Positions 16,283-25,274 are shown, numbered from the stretch's first letter. The stretch is 64,000 bases of DNA from Gp6-AA40 sp035263125 (GCA_035263125.1 DATFRP010000209.1:1-64000), one strand, 5' to 3'. The notes: a model not told the origin generated them from the sequence alone. Translations and numbers: made by a program.

Positions 16283-19200
16283 TTACTCAGAATGAAGGGC
16301 AGCGACGAGAGGGGCGGTCGTGGCCGCTCTCATAGCTACGACCGAGGATAGCAGAGCGCTTACGAAGACCGCGAAGAGGAGCAGCGCACCGCCGCTCGTC
16401 AGTGGAACGCGACCGCCGCGCTCGGCCACCGCCGGCAGAATCGCGAGGCCAGCGCATACTGCGCCGGCCATCAGTCCGCCGCCGACGAGCAGGAGATTCT
16501 CGGCGAGCACCATGAGCAGCACGTGCTGACGTCGGTACCCCACCGCCCCGAGGAGCGCCAGCTCGCGTCGCCGCTCGAGCACGTTGCGGACGATCACAGC
16601 GGCCAGGCCCACCGTCCCGAGCAGCAACCCGAGGGCGCCGAGCGTCTGAAACGTCGACAGATAGGTGTTCTCGACTTGATGGAACTGTGCGAGTCGAACC
16701 GTGGTTGCGGTCGCATCCGCACCGAGGTCGCCGAGACGATCCTCGATCCGCCTTGCGATTTCAGCCGCCTGATCTGCGGGGGCATCGACGAGCATCACGC
16801 GGTATCCCTGTTGGGCTGGAAACAGCCGGACGAAATTCTCCTGCGACATGAGGAGCTCGCCCTGGAAGATGCTGTCGTTCAGTGCCGCCACGAGTCGCAG
16901 GCGAATGTCCCGATCGCCCTGCGTGATTGTGATCTCGTCGCCGAGCTGCTTGTGCAGCACGTAGGTCATCGAGTTGGCGTCGGCCACGACCGGGATCGAT
17001 CCATCCTGTTCGCGTCGAGTGAGCAGCAGCCATGGATTGGCGCGTTCGGCGTCGGTTGTCGCAAGCGACGACTGGAATGCGAACCGCCCTTGCTCGAGAA
17101 ACGCATCTGTGGGCGCGAGGATGCGCGGATTTTTCGGCTGATACAGATTCAAGCAGCTCGCATCGTCTCCCGGACGGAACCGGAACGGCTCGAACCTCAC
17201 CGTCTGATCGAGATCGACGAGATTCAGTGCTTCGCGCCCCGAATGCGAGTTCGGATCCTGCACGACCGGCAGCAGTGTCTCGACGAGCAGCGAATAGCCG
17301 CCGACGCCCGAGTGCGAGCCGCTATCGCGGAGCGAGTCGCCACGACGGAACGCATCGACCGAGATGAGGATGAACGTCGCCGAGGCGATGACCGCCATCG
17401 ACAGCACGCTGCGGCCGGGACGATACCCGGCGCTGCGCCACCCGAGTCGCGAAATCGATTGCCAGCCTTGTCCATCGACCGCGCTGCGGATGCGACGACG
17501 GAGCAGGAATGCGCTCGCGCACAGCGTCGCGCCGAGGAGCGCGCTGCCGGCACCGAAGAACGCACCAGCCGCATCGATCCACCCTCCTGCACCGGCCATG
17601 AGCAGGCCGATACCGATAACGGCCAGGGCGATCGCCGCGACCAGAATCCGCCCTCGTCCTCGCGCGAGTGTGTTCGGATCAGGCGCGTGATTCAGCTGCC
17701 CGGCGAGCAGGCTGCGCTCGGAGACGCGATTGAGCGATCGAAGTGTCCAGGCGATGCAGGCGACCGCAGCCACAATCCCGCCGAGGGCTCCGATGACGAG
17801 CGACGCCGGCGACACATGAAGCGTCAACCCGGTCGTGCCAACGGCGCCGCTCCACCACGTGCGCAATCCATACATGATCGCAGCGGCATACCCGATGGCG
17901 CCGAGCACGCCGAGCAGGCTCCCGACCAGTGCCAACACGATCCCTTCGGTGAGAAAGAGACCCCGCACGGGGCGGGGCCCAAAGCCGACCGCGCGCAACA
18001 AGCCGACTTCGCGGACACGCTGCTCGATCCCCAGCTTGAAGAACAGCGCGGCAAGGAGCAGCGCCGATATCACGAGGAAGAAGCTGAAGTAGACGAAATA
18101 CTCTCCGAAATCTGTCGCGCCGCGGGACGCGGTCAGGCTCTCGTCGCGGACGCCACGGACGGTGATGCCGAGCGCCAGCGGATCGGCCGCAGCCTGCACG
18201 CGCATGATGAGATCCTGACGGGCGTCGTCGATTGACTGCCCTTCTTTCAGCTGCGCGCGGATTGAGGTCATCGCCCCGTAGCGCGTGCGCCACAACCGCT
18301 GCCCCACGTCGAGCGGTATGAACGCTTTCGGCGTCGTCCGGTGCTGCTCCCAGAACTGTTCGTCGACCTTGCGAACGCGCCGCAGATCGACCGGGAACGG
18401 CGGATCCCAATTGTCCAGTGTCGGGGCGTCGCTGATGCCCGGAAAAACCGGCGCCATGTCCCGGTCGCCGGCAGCGATCGGAACGACGGCGGCGACGCGA
18501 AACATGGTGCTCCGCGTCACCAGCTGACCAGGCTCTTCCCACGCGTAATAGTCCATCGTCAGCGGATCGCCGACACGCGCGTGCAGATCGGTCGCCGCCC
18601 AGTCGGTCAGTGCAATGGGGTCGGGAGTCATTTTTTCGCGACCGTCTGGAAAAAATGACTCCCGACCCCATTCCGTGGCTGTCACGAGCGAGTACGGGAT
18701 GTCGCGGTCGCCGACGCGCAGAGTGTTGGCGAGATAGGTGAACAGCGGTCGGCCCTCGGTGCCCGCTTTGGCGAGGGCAGTCTTCACGGCAGCGGCGTGC
18801 GTGTCATCGAGCAGGCCCGCACTCGAACCGACGCTCAACGAGCGCTGCGTCTCGAGGCCCTTCACCGACAGACCGAGATCATCGATCTGCGTATGGCGCC
18901 GCAGCGTCGCTTCGAGCGCCGCCGCCGATCCGCTCGCGCCTGCGGCCGACGACACGAGCGTCGCGTTGACGCGCCCCTCGACGTCGAGATCCCGCTGCAT
19001 CCGCGCCAGCGGCACGAATACCGCGTACACGTCGCCCTGCCGCGCCTCGAGCGAAAACTCTCCGAGCGACGATGACGGCAGCACACGGCGAACGGTGAGA
19101 CGCATCGTTCGACCCAGATTCTCGCGGCGGCCATGCAGCGTTTCGAGTGGGACGTCTGTCGGCCGCTGCACCCGCACGAGGATCGCGTCTCCTTCCTTGG

Positions 19201-19636
19201 TCGCAAGCCGATCGGCGAGCGGCGGACTCACAAACGCCTCGCGATCACCAGGACCCGTCAGGCCCGCGACCTCATGGAAACGCCAGAACCTGTCATCGAC
19301 GCCGTACACACGGACGTCGCCCGCCGTTCGACCGCTCTCCTGCCCGGTCACCAGCGCCTGCGCAACCACGAGCGGCGTGATCCGCACGAACTGTTTCGTG
19401 AACTCTGCGTCGGTGCTCAGATCCGTCGCGAGCTGATCTCGAAAGAACGTCGTCGAGCCGATGACGAGGTCGGTCTTTCCGAGTCGACCGAGCACGAGAT
19501 CGCGCAGGCTGCCGCGAACCGAATCGCCAACCAGGAGCGCTCCGGCCAGCACCGCTACGGCTGTCGCCACCCCCAACACCACGGCGAGATGGCTTCGCCA
19601 GTAGAACGTCACGCCGCGCAGTACAAGTCGTATCAC
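16283..19636 (-). CDS. Two-domain FtsX/MacB-like ABC transporter permease
   Basis: 1117 residues. An N-terminal helix (VVLGVATAVAVLAGALLVGD, 20-39) is followed by a periplasmic MacB-type domain, a first FtsX block around 520-650 (EYFVYFSFFLVISALLLAAL, VGLLRAVGFGPRPVRGLFLT), a second periplasmic part and a final FtsX block at the C-terminus (LGALGLLLGTVGLAAVIVRN, ALLGAVGYRRQHVLLMVLAE). Such permeases work with a LolD/MacB-like ATPase in mechanotransmission or lipoprotein release rather than ordinary transport. No ATPase is adjacent; one is encoded at 24602-25267. Residues 322-341 (EWGRESFFPDGREKMTPDPI) are encoded by an in-frame inserted inverted repeat. The gene lies 3 bases after the VWFA gene. 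Confidence 0.88.
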   Translation of the reverse strand: MIRLVLRGVTFYWRSHLAVVLGVATAVAVLAGALLVGDSVRGSLRDLVLGRLGKTDLVIGSTTFFRDQLATDLSTDAEFTKQFVRITPLVVAQALVTGQESGRTAGDVRVYGVDDRFWRFHEVAGLTGPGDREAFVSPPLADRLATKEGDAILVRVQRPTDVPLETLHGRRENLGRTMRLTVRRVLPSSSLGEFSLEARQGDVYAVFVPLARMQRDLDVEGRVNATLVSSAAGASGSAAALEATLRRHTQIDDLGLSVKGLETQRSLSVGSSAGLLDDTHAAAVKTALAKAGTEGRPLFTYLANTLRVGDRDIPYSLVTATEWGRESFFPDGREKMTPDPIALTDWAATDLHARVGDPLTMDYYAWEEPGQLVTRSTMFRVAAVVPIAAGDRDMAPVFPGISDAPTLDNWDPPFPVDLRRVRKVDEQFWEQHRTTPKAFIPLDVGQRLWRTRYGAMTSIRAQLKEGQSIDDARQDLIMRVQAAADPLALGITVRGVRDESLTASRGATDFGEYFVYFSFFLVISALLLAALFFKLGIEQRVREVGLLRAVGFGPRPVRGLFLTEGIVLALVGSLLGVLGAIGYAAAIMYGLRTWWSGAVGTTGLTLHVSPASLVIGALGGIVAAVACIAWTLRSLNRVSERSLLAGQLNHAPDPNTLARGRGRILVAAIALAVIGIGLLMAGAGGWIDAAGAFFGAGSALLGATLCASAFLLRRRIRSAVDGQGWQSISRLGWRSAGYRPGRSVLSMAVIASATFILISVDAFRRGDSLRDSGSHSGVGGYSLLVETLLPVVQDPNSHSGREALNLVDLDQTVRFEPFRFRPGDDASCLNLYQPKNPRILAPTDAFLEQGRFAFQSSLATTDAERANPWLLLTRREQDGSIPVVADANSMTYVLHKQLGDEITITQGDRDIRLRLVAALNDSIFQGELLMSQENFVRLFPAQQGYRVMLVDAPADQAAEIARRIEDRLGDLGADATATTVRLAQFHQVENTYLSTFQTLGALGLLLGTVGLAAVIVRNVLERRRELALLGAVGYRRQHVLLMVLAENLLLVGGGLMAGAVCAGLAILPAVAERGGRVPLTSGGALLLFAVFVSALLSSVVAMRAATTAPLVAALHSE
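18614..18672. repeat. REPIN-like 23-bp perfect inverted repeat inside the ABC permease gene
   Basis: Left arm 18614-18636 begins AATGGGGTCGGGAGTC and ends in six T; the right arm 18650-18672 is its exact reverse complement; the spacer is 13 bases. Together with the base at 18673 it makes 60 bp, exactly 20 codons, without a stop. A half-copy of the same 16-mer is at 26600-26615. Confidence 0.8.
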
Positions 19637-19639
19637 CGT

Positions 19640-20503
19640 CTACTGTCCCGCCTGATAGCCCGCGCGTGCCTTGATGGTGGCGCGCCGGCCTTTCAACCTT
19701 ACGTCGAGCCGATGCCAGCCGTCCCTGGCCACACCGGCCGGAGAATAGCTCACCAGATAGCGGTTCCTGAATTCGTCGAGAATCCGAAGAAACGTCGCGG
19801 ACAGATCCTTGGTCGACTGAATCTTGAGCAGCCCGCCGCCTGTGAGCCTGGTGAGATCCTCGAGGAATTCTGAGTCTTCTGCCCCACGCGACGCTGCCCC
19901 GTACACGACGACTTCCGATCGCCGCGCCGACTCGAGCACGCGTCCGGGATCGAGCCAGCTGGACGTGTCGAGACCGTCGCTGAACACGATCAGCAGGTTT
20001 CGACCGCCGTCGGCTTCTTCGAGCATCATCGCCGCGTGGGTGCCGTCGACCAGGCCGGTATCGCCTTCGGGGCGCACGTCGTTCAAGCTGTCGCCCACGC
20101 GCGCAACATCCGATGTCAGCCGTTCCCGCAGCGTCACGATGTGGCTGAACGTGATCAGCGCCGCCTTGTCTTCCCTGGCAAGCCGGCCGAGCAGCGCACG
20201 CCCGGCTTTCTGCAGATCATCGAGACGGTCGCCCGAGACGCTCGCGCTCACATCGAGTGCGAGGATCACGTTCAACGGGATCTGCTGGAAGCTGACGAGA
20301 TCCACCGTCTGCGGTACACCGTTGTCGCGGATCTCGAAGTCGGCGGGCTTCAGATCGCGGACGACATCGCCGCGATCGGTGACGAGAACGTCGACGCGGA
20401 CCGCCTCGAGCTTCGTCGAGAACGTGGCCTGTTGCGACGACGCGCTCTGCAGCGTCGAACCGGCGAGTATCGACACGACGACCACCGCGTGTCGGGTGGT
20501 CAC
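19640..20503 (-). CDS. Secreted VWFA-domain protein (acidobacterial type)
   Basis: 287 residues from GTG 20503, which overlaps the TPR gene stop as GTGA and gives a clean signal peptide (HAVVVVSILAGSTLQSASS). The N-terminal beta domain RVDVLVTDRGDVVRDLKPAD is followed by a von Willebrand A domain with the MIDAS sequence LDVSASVSG and LIVFSDGLDTSSW. The C-terminus RNRYLVSYSPAG...W-H-RLDVRLKGR is typical of the VWFA-related family abundant in Acidobacteriota. It probably binds proteins through a metal ion at the cell surface or in the periplasm; its ligand is unknown. Operon with TPR upstream and ABC permease downstream. Confidence 0.88.
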   Translation of the reverse strand: MTTRHAVVVVSILAGSTLQSASSQQATFSTKLEAVRVDVLVTDRGDVVRDLKPADFEIRDNGVPQTVDLVSFQQIPLNVILALDVSASVSGDRLDDLQKAGRALLGRLAREDKAALITFSHIVTLRERLTSDVARVGDSLNDVRPEGDTGLVDGTHAAMMLEEADGGRNLLIVFSDGLDTSSWLDPGRVLESARRSEVVVYGAASRGAEDSEFLEDLTRLTGGGLLKIQSTKDLSATFLRILDEFRNRYLVSYSPAGVARDGWHRLDVRLKGRRATIKARAGYQAGQ

Positions 20504-21885
20504 CGGCCGGCTCGAACCAAATTGTGCAGCGTGTTCAACACGACGTCGGCGCCACGGCCAATCGACTCGTCGTACGCCCACCACGGATCGATGCGCGTGT
20601 CATCGACCGGCTGCGCCACCAGCGAGAGGAGCGCTTCTCGCGCGACCGCTCGCTGCGATCCCGCAGCCAGGCGGTTGATTCCGAGTCGCGGTGACTGCGC
20701 ACCCGGATACAGCCCGGCGGCGCGTTCGTAGGCGCGGACGGCCTCGTCATTCCTCCCGAGCGCCTCCAGCTCGGCACCAAGAAACAGAGCGCAGTAGTAC
20801 TGGAGCAACGGACTCCGCGTCCCAGCCGCTTTCTGCAGTTCCATGGCTGCTTCCTGATGTCGCCCGCGTTCACCGAGCACGCGCCCGTATCGAATGCGCG
20901 CCTCGACCAGATCGGGAGCGGCCTCGAGCGCTCGCCGATACAAACGCTCCGCCTGCGCGAGTTCGTCGCTGCGTGACCCGATCGCGAAGATGACGCCAGC
21001 AGGAATAGAGGCCGATCGGAACGCCCGCTGACGCCGTGCGCCGGCCATCGACTCGTGCATCGCCCCGTTCAGGAGCAGGATGTCCGGATCTTTCGGAAAC
21101 ACCTCGAGGCCGTAATCGAAGTGCGGTACATCGAGGTCGCCGATCGACTCGAGGTGCGTAAAGGTCGCGATGTACCACAGACGCACGGTCTCATCAGCCT
21201 CGGGTCCTCGCGGAACGCCGCCTTTCGCATCAACCACGCGGACCCGATCGAGCAGACGACGTCCCAGTTCCCAGTGATTGATCTCGCTGTCGAGACCGGT
21301 CGGACGCCCGTCGTTCATGTTCAAGCGATACCGCTGCGCCCCGGCGCTGGAGTAGCCGCGCAGCCGCCTCGGGTCGAGCGGCGCGAGCATGGCGATGTCC
21401 GCGTGGAGCATGGCGCCGCGCTTCAGGAGTTGGGTCTCCCTCCCTGACCGTGGTCCGCCAAGCGACGCGGCAAACTCGATCAGCGCCTTCAGCTCGCTGC
21501 CGCTGTACGTCACCTGAATTGGTTTCGCCGACGGTGGTGTCAGCGTGCCCGGCCTTCTCACGACCGTGCGGCCGGCGGGAACGAGAAACAATCGCACGCC
21601 CGGGTCGCGCACCAGGCTCACGACCGACCAGACGTCGATCCACACCCTTTGGAGATCGGCCGCGCTCCACCGGTTGATTTGTTCGACCGGTTCGTCAAGA
21701 AACCCCGGTTCATGTGCGTTGACGGCCGCGATCCATGCCCGCAGGCGATCGATGCGCGAGAGCGGCGTCTCCGATGACCGACTCTGGGCGGACACCGTTG
21801 CGACGCGATCGATCCAGACCGACGCGCCGAGACACGCCGTGAGACAGACGATCGTGGCAGCGCGAGAACTACCCGCGAACCTCAT
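20500..21885 (-). CDS. Secreted TPR-repeat protein
   Basis: 461 residues from ATG 21885, chosen for the signal peptide (AATIVCLTACLGASVWIDRV) and because the ATG lies within the last codons of the rhodanese gene (17-base overlap). The C-terminal half has tetratricopeptide helices: AERLYRRALEAAPDLVEARI, GRVLGERGRHQEAAMELQKA and LGAELEALGRNDEAVRAYER. The N-terminal half has no family I recognise. It likely serves as a periplasmic protein-binding scaffold for the adjacent VWFA protein or permease, an inference from the operon only. Confidence 0.8.
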   Translation of the reverse strand: MRFAGSSRAATIVCLTACLGASVWIDRVATVSAQSRSSETPLSRIDRLRAWIAAVNAHEPGFLDEPVEQINRWSAADLQRVWIDVWSVVSLVRDPGVRLFLVPAGRTVVRRPGTLTPPSAKPIQVTYSGSELKALIEFAASLGGPRSGRETQLLKRGAMLHADIAMLAPLDPRRLRGYSSAGAQRYRLNMNDGRPTGLDSEINHWELGRRLLDRVRVVDAKGGVPRGPEADETVRLWYIATFTHLESIGDLDVPHFDYGLEVFPKDPDILLLNGAMHESMAGARRQRAFRSASIPAGVIFAIGSRSDELAQAERLYRRALEAAPDLVEARIRYGRVLGERGRHQEAAMELQKAAGTRSPLLQYYCALFLGAELEALGRNDEAVRAYERAAGLYPGAQSPRLGINRLAAGSQRAVAREALLSLVAQPVDDTRIDPWWAYDESIGRGADVVLNTLHNLVRAGR

Positions 21886-22192
21886 TGAGCCCTGCGCTTC
21901 GCCACTTCGAGAAATGGCCTTTGAGGTACACGACTCTCGTGAAGCCATGCTTGCGCAGGGTTCGCGCCGCGACCATCGCACGCGGGCCGTGCCCGCAATA
22001 CACGACCAGCTCCTCGTCCCTGGCACTGCGTATTGCGGCGACGCGGCGCGACACCGTCCAGAACGGAATATTGATCGCACCAGGCACGTGGCCGGCCCTG
22101 AATTCCCGCTCTGACCGCACGTCGACGATAGCGGGCGCCGACCCCGAGGCGATCTGGTCCAGTAACGTTGCCGGACTGATGGTGCCAGTCAT
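21869..22192 (-). CDS. Single-domain rhodanese
   Basis: 107 residues, one rhodanese domain: AIVDVRSEREFRAGHVPGAI (21-40) and the active-site loop VVYCGHGPRA with the persulfide-forming cysteine C66. Such proteins transfer sulfane sulfur to thiols or cyanide. The start ATG at 22192 overlaps the MFS stop as ATGA. No signal peptide, so cytosolic. Coupled upstream with an MFS transporter and downstream with the TPR gene; an MFS plus rhodanese pair often handles a sulfur compound, but here that is only a suggestion. Confidence 0.9.
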   Translation of the reverse strand: MTGTISPATLLDQIASGSAPAIVDVRSEREFRAGHVPGAINIPFWTVSRRVAAIRSARDEELVVYCGHGPRAMVAARTLRKHGFTRVVYLKGHFSKWRSAGLNEVRG

Positions 22193-23454
22193 GCAGTTCG
22201 CGCTCCTGTGGGCACAGGGACCACTGCAGCAGCGATCGCGAGCCCTGCGACGACCGCCGCCAGGAGATAGAACGCCGACGCGTAAGATCCAGCGCCCGCC
22301 GACCAGGTTGCAAGAAACAGGGGACCGACTGCGGATGCCACCACCGTCATGATCTGCGCGGCGCCCTGAATGCGACCGAGGTGGGTGCGTCCGTAGGCGC
22401 GACCCCAGAAGCTGAAGAACACCACCATGATGAACCCGCCGCCCACCCCCATCGTCACCGCCTGCGCCATGACCTGCGCTTCGGTGGAGACGTGCGCGAG
22501 GCCGATCAGGCCGACACCGAGCACGAGCATCGCGGCCATCAGGATCGAGCGAAGCGACACGCGTCCGGCCAGCGCGCCCGCCACGAAGTTGCCTGCCAGA
22601 CCCGTGATCGCCGTCACCGCGAGCGCACGGTAGTAGACGTCGGCGGCGAACCCGCGCTCGACGAGAATCGATTCGTTGAGAAGACCGATGCCGGATGCGA
22701 CGAGGCCGTACATCGACGAGGCCAGCGCAAACACCCAGAACGCGGATGTGCGAAGCGCGTCGCCCAGTGTCGCGTGAGACGCAGGCTCCTCTGTGGTTTC
22801 TACTGCCTCCGGTCCGACGCCACCGTCGACCTCTGCGCCGATCGTCTCCGGGGACGATCGATCGAAGATCCACGCGATCGGCGCCAGGCCGAAGACCAGA
22901 CAGAGACCGATCGCGGCCCACGCCAAGCGCCAACCCGCGCTCTGCACGAGCGCGCCCACGAGCGGAAAGGCTGCCATGAATCCGACGCTCATGACCACGG
23001 CGTAGATTGCCATCGCGCGAGTCAGCCGGCGCCTGAACCACTTGCCCACCATCGCCAGGCTGATGACCGAGAGCGCGCTCTGACCGAAGCCGCGCGTGAG
23101 CGTGATGCCGACGAGCATCGACACCGCTCCCGCCGCCAGACTCATCGCAAGCACCGTGAGTCCAAGCGCGATCGCTGTCACGGTCAGCACGACACGACTG
23201 CCGATGCGATCGATCAGCCGTCCGATGCCCAGACAGAACAGACCGCCGATGAGCGTCGCCACGAGATTCATCTGCGCGAATGTCACGCGGCTGATGTTCA
23301 AATCCCGCAGCAGCGGCTCGGTGATGAGTCCGAGTCCTTGTGTGCGTCCCGGCAGGGTGCCCAGCATCGCGGCTGACGCGATGCCGAGCACGACCCATCC
23401 GTAATAGACACGTCCGCCGACACGGGGGGCCGTGTCGACGCGGGCGCCGCTCAC
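22189..23454 (-). CDS. MFS transporter
   Basis: 421 residues, 12 membrane helices in two halves. GLFCLGIGRLIDRIGSRVVL is the loop 2-3 motif (G-x-x-x-D-R-x-G-R) of the major facilitator superfamily; the N-terminal GWVVLGIASAAMLGTLPGRT resembles monocarboxylate/oxalate-formate type MFS proteins. Substrate unknown. The start is GTG at 23454 overlapping the preceding stop as GTGA. It is followed by rhodanese with an ATGA overlap, so the two are strictly coupled. Confidence 0.87.
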   Translation of the reverse strand: MSGARVDTAPRVGGRVYYGWVVLGIASAAMLGTLPGRTQGLGLITEPLLRDLNISRVTFAQMNLVATLIGGLFCLGIGRLIDRIGSRVVLTVTAIALGLTVLAMSLAAGAVSMLVGITLTRGFGQSALSVISLAMVGKWFRRRLTRAMAIYAVVMSVGFMAAFPLVGALVQSAGWRLAWAAIGLCLVFGLAPIAWIFDRSSPETIGAEVDGGVGPEAVETTEEPASHATLGDALRTSAFWVFALASSMYGLVASGIGLLNESILVERGFAADVYYRALAVTAITGLAGNFVAGALAGRVSLRSILMAAMLVLGVGLIGLAHVSTEAQVMAQAVTMGVGGGFIMVVFFSFWGRAYGRTHLGRIQGAAQIMTVVASAVGPLFLATWSAGAGSYASAFYLLAAVVAGLAIAAAVVPVPTGARTA

Positions 23455-23750
23455 TTCGCTGCTCCGACCAGAGTCAGTGATTTCTCTTCCTCAGGCTCTT
23501 CGACCGCCACTGCGGCGCTGTTGCCGCCAGGACGCCGCGCATTCGGATGACGCACCTCGGAGAATGGATCGCGCGGTTGGTGATGACCGCCACCTCCATT
23601 GAAGCCTCGGCCACTCCTCGGGACACGAGCCCCGAGCGACAGACGGATTCCGTCGAGCCCAAGACCGGAACCAAGGCGGCCGATCTTGTGATGCAGCAGA
23701 ACCCACAGCAACACGCCAAGTGCGATCGCACCGATGAGCCATGCGAACAT
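23451..23750 (-). CDS. Small single-pass membrane protein, unknown
   Basis: 99 residues. One N-terminal helix (AWLIGAIALGVLLWVLLHH, 3-21), then a Gly/Arg-rich stretch (RSGRGFNGGGGHHQ) and an acidic segment (EEPEEEK). I recognise no family. It is supported as a gene by its GTGA coupling to the MFS gene. It could be an accessory subunit, or simply a lineage-specific protein. The compositional bias makes homology difficult to judge. Confidence 0.5.
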   Translation of the reverse strand: MFAWLIGAIALGVLLWVLLHHKIGRLGSGLGLDGIRLSLGARVPRSGRGFNGGGGHHQPRDPFSEVRHPNARRPGGNSAAVAVEEPEEEKSLTLVGAAK

Positions 23751-23783
23751 AGGGCAAGTCTACGCCCGGCGACGTTCCGAACA

Positions 23784-24344
23784 CTACCGTCGCCGAAGCC
23801 GAATCACCCGTTCGTTTGCACTCAACGTAAGAGTGGTCCCATCGTCGGATACCTCATATCGGACACGACCTTCGAGCCGTCCGTCTTTTGTGCCGACCGC
23901 CTCGAGAGCCCGTGTGTTCACCCACGTCGCCACGATCGCGTAACCGTGAGGCTGCGCGCGTTCTTCGCCGTCGACGTGAATGGTGTTGACGTTGCGCTCC
24001 TCGCGACTGGATCCGTTGATGGTCGAGTCGGCGATCGTCACGATGTCGCCGTCGACATCGATCGACAACATCACATGCCGAGGTGCGTCCTCATCGACGA
24101 TCGATGACCCATCCGCATCCCACGTCCAGGTACCAGTCAGTGGATGCGTCGTCTGATCACGGACGGCTCCGGTGACGTGAGCATGAAGCGTTGGCCAGCT
24201 CGAAAAGCCGTACTCACGCGCGACTGCATGCTGCGCATCGGCCAGTCTGGTGTCAGGACGCGTCAGCTGCAGCTCGCGCAGACGTTCCTTTGCTTGTTTC
24301 TTCAGGTGCTCGAGGTTCGGACGGGGCGGCAGTTCGCGAGACAT
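23784..24344 (-). CDS. Unknown protein with the N-terminal helical module found in the ankyrin protein
   Basis: 186 residues. Residues 5-55 (PNLEHLKKQAKERLRELQLT ... ADAQHAVAREYGFSSWPTLH) match the helical module at the start of the ankyrin protein at 1658-3592. The rest (PLTGTWTWDADGSS ... RLEGRVRYEVSDDGTTLTLS) is a beta-rich, lipocalin-like domain of the type that begins with GTW and ends with a T-L-x-x-R strand. A strong GGAGGAG precedes the ATG. No signal peptide. Monocistronic. Function unknown; the shared module may be an interaction device. Confidence 0.7.
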   Translation of the reverse strand: MSRELPPRPNLEHLKKQAKERLRELQLTRPDTRLADAQHAVAREYGFSSWPTLHAHVTGAVRDQTTHPLTGTWTWDADGSSIVDEDAPRHVMLSIDVDGDIVTIADSTINGSSREERNVNTIHVDGEERAQPHGYAIVATWVNTRALEAVGTKDGRLEGRVRYEVSDDGTTLTLSANERVIRLRRR

Positions 24345-24481
24345 GACTCCTCCTCAATCGCCCGGCGTCCGCCCACGGGCCTGAAGAGAGTCGATGCTCG
24401 GATTGACGGGAACCGGCAGGTGGGATCGTCCCTTCCCGCGGACAGGTGGCACCCTGCTGTGCAAGAAAATTCTACCGCAGG

Positions 24482-24601
24482 CAGGAATCAGGATGCCGGA
24501 ATCAGGATGCAGGATTGGGCCAGGGACAAGCCATCAGGCTCCAGCCCTGATAGCTGAGACCTGGCCCAGCACTGATTCCTGATTCCTGCTTCCTGATTCC
24601 T
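24482..24601. repeat. Inverted pair of heptad repeat arrays downstream of the ABC ATPase gene
   Basis: Plus-strand heptads CAGGAAT, CAGGATG, CCGGAAT, CAGGATG, CAGGATT (24482-24516) face the complementary array CTGATTC, CTGATTC, CTGCTTC, CTGATTC (24572-24599). Between them GGGCCAGG and CCTGGCCC also pair. The right-hand array begins at the TGA stop of the ATPase gene, on its sense strand. The whole 120 bases could fold into one long hairpin and act as a terminator. Confidence 0.7.
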
Positions 24602-25267
24602 TCAGGTTCGTCGCACGTGCCCGCCATCGATCTCGAAGCGGATTGGAAACTCTCCAGCGAGACGATCGCTGTGCGTGACGACGATCAGAATGTTTCGCTG
24701 GCGGCGATGCAGATCGAGCAGCAGCGAAGCGACCGTGGACGCTGACGTCTGATCGAGGTTGCCGGTCGGCTCATCGCACAGCACAAGCCGCGGCTGACGA
24801 ATCAGCGCGCGTGCGATCGCGACGCGTTGCTTCTCACCGCCCGAGAGTTCCGCTGGGCGATGATCGAGACGACCGGACAAGCCCACCTGATCCAGCAGCG
24901 TGCGCGCGAGGTCGGCGGTGCCATTGGCCCGCCGTGCCACCAGCGTCGGCACGAGCACGTTCTCGAGCACCGTGCACTGCGGCAGGAGACAGTGATCCTG
25001 AAAGACGAATCCGATCTCCGCGTTTCTGAAATCGGCGAGCGCGGCTGCGGGCAAGGTGAACGGATTGCGGCCGCCGAGCGTGATTTCGCCGCTCGATGGC
25101 GGCTCGAGCGCGCCGAGCATGTACAACAGCGAGCTCTTGCCGCTGCCCGAAGGGCCGGTGACCGCTGCAGCCTCGCCCGGCGAGAGCGAGAACGTGACAT
25201 CGGAGAGCACCGTCAGCAACCCGTTGGGTGCCGGATACTCCTTCCTGACATTGGTGACGCTGAGCAC
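24602..25267 (-). CDS. ABC transporter ATP-binding protein, LolD/MacB type
   Basis: 221 residues from GTG 25267, the normal length of LolD-like ATPases. Walker A GPSGSGKS (38-45), Q-loop Q90, signature LSGGEKQR (141-148), Walker B LVLCDEPTG (161-169) and switch H199. It powers an FtsX/MacB-type permease; the only such permease in the window is at 16283-19636. A longer N-terminal reading overlaps the glycosyltransferase gene and is not supported. GTG lies 7 bases after the glycosyltransferase stop with GAGAGA just upstream, so the two are co-transcribed. Confidence 0.88.
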   Translation of the reverse strand: MLSVTNVRKEYPAPNGLLTVLSDVTFSLSPGEAAAVTGPSGSGKSSLLYMLGALEPPSSGEITLGGRNPFTLPAAALADFRNAEIGFVFQDHCLLPQCTVLENVLVPTLVARRANGTADLARTLLDQVGLSGRLDHRPAELSGGEKQRVAIARALIRQPRLVLCDEPTGNLDQTSASTVASLLLDLHRRQRNILIVVTHSDRLAGEFPIRFEIDGGHVRRT

Positions 25268-25274
25268 GTCTCTC

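Noticed and set aside
16523..18235. 570-residue plus-strand reading frame
   Set aside because: It lies antisense to the ABC permease, is extremely Arg/Asp/Gln rich, has no family and no ribosome-binding site; a shadow of a GC-rich gene.
24440..24456. Possible sigma-54 promoter TGGCACCCTGCTGTGC
   Set aside because: The GG to GC spacing is 11, not 10, and it points toward the 3' end of no plus-strand gene.
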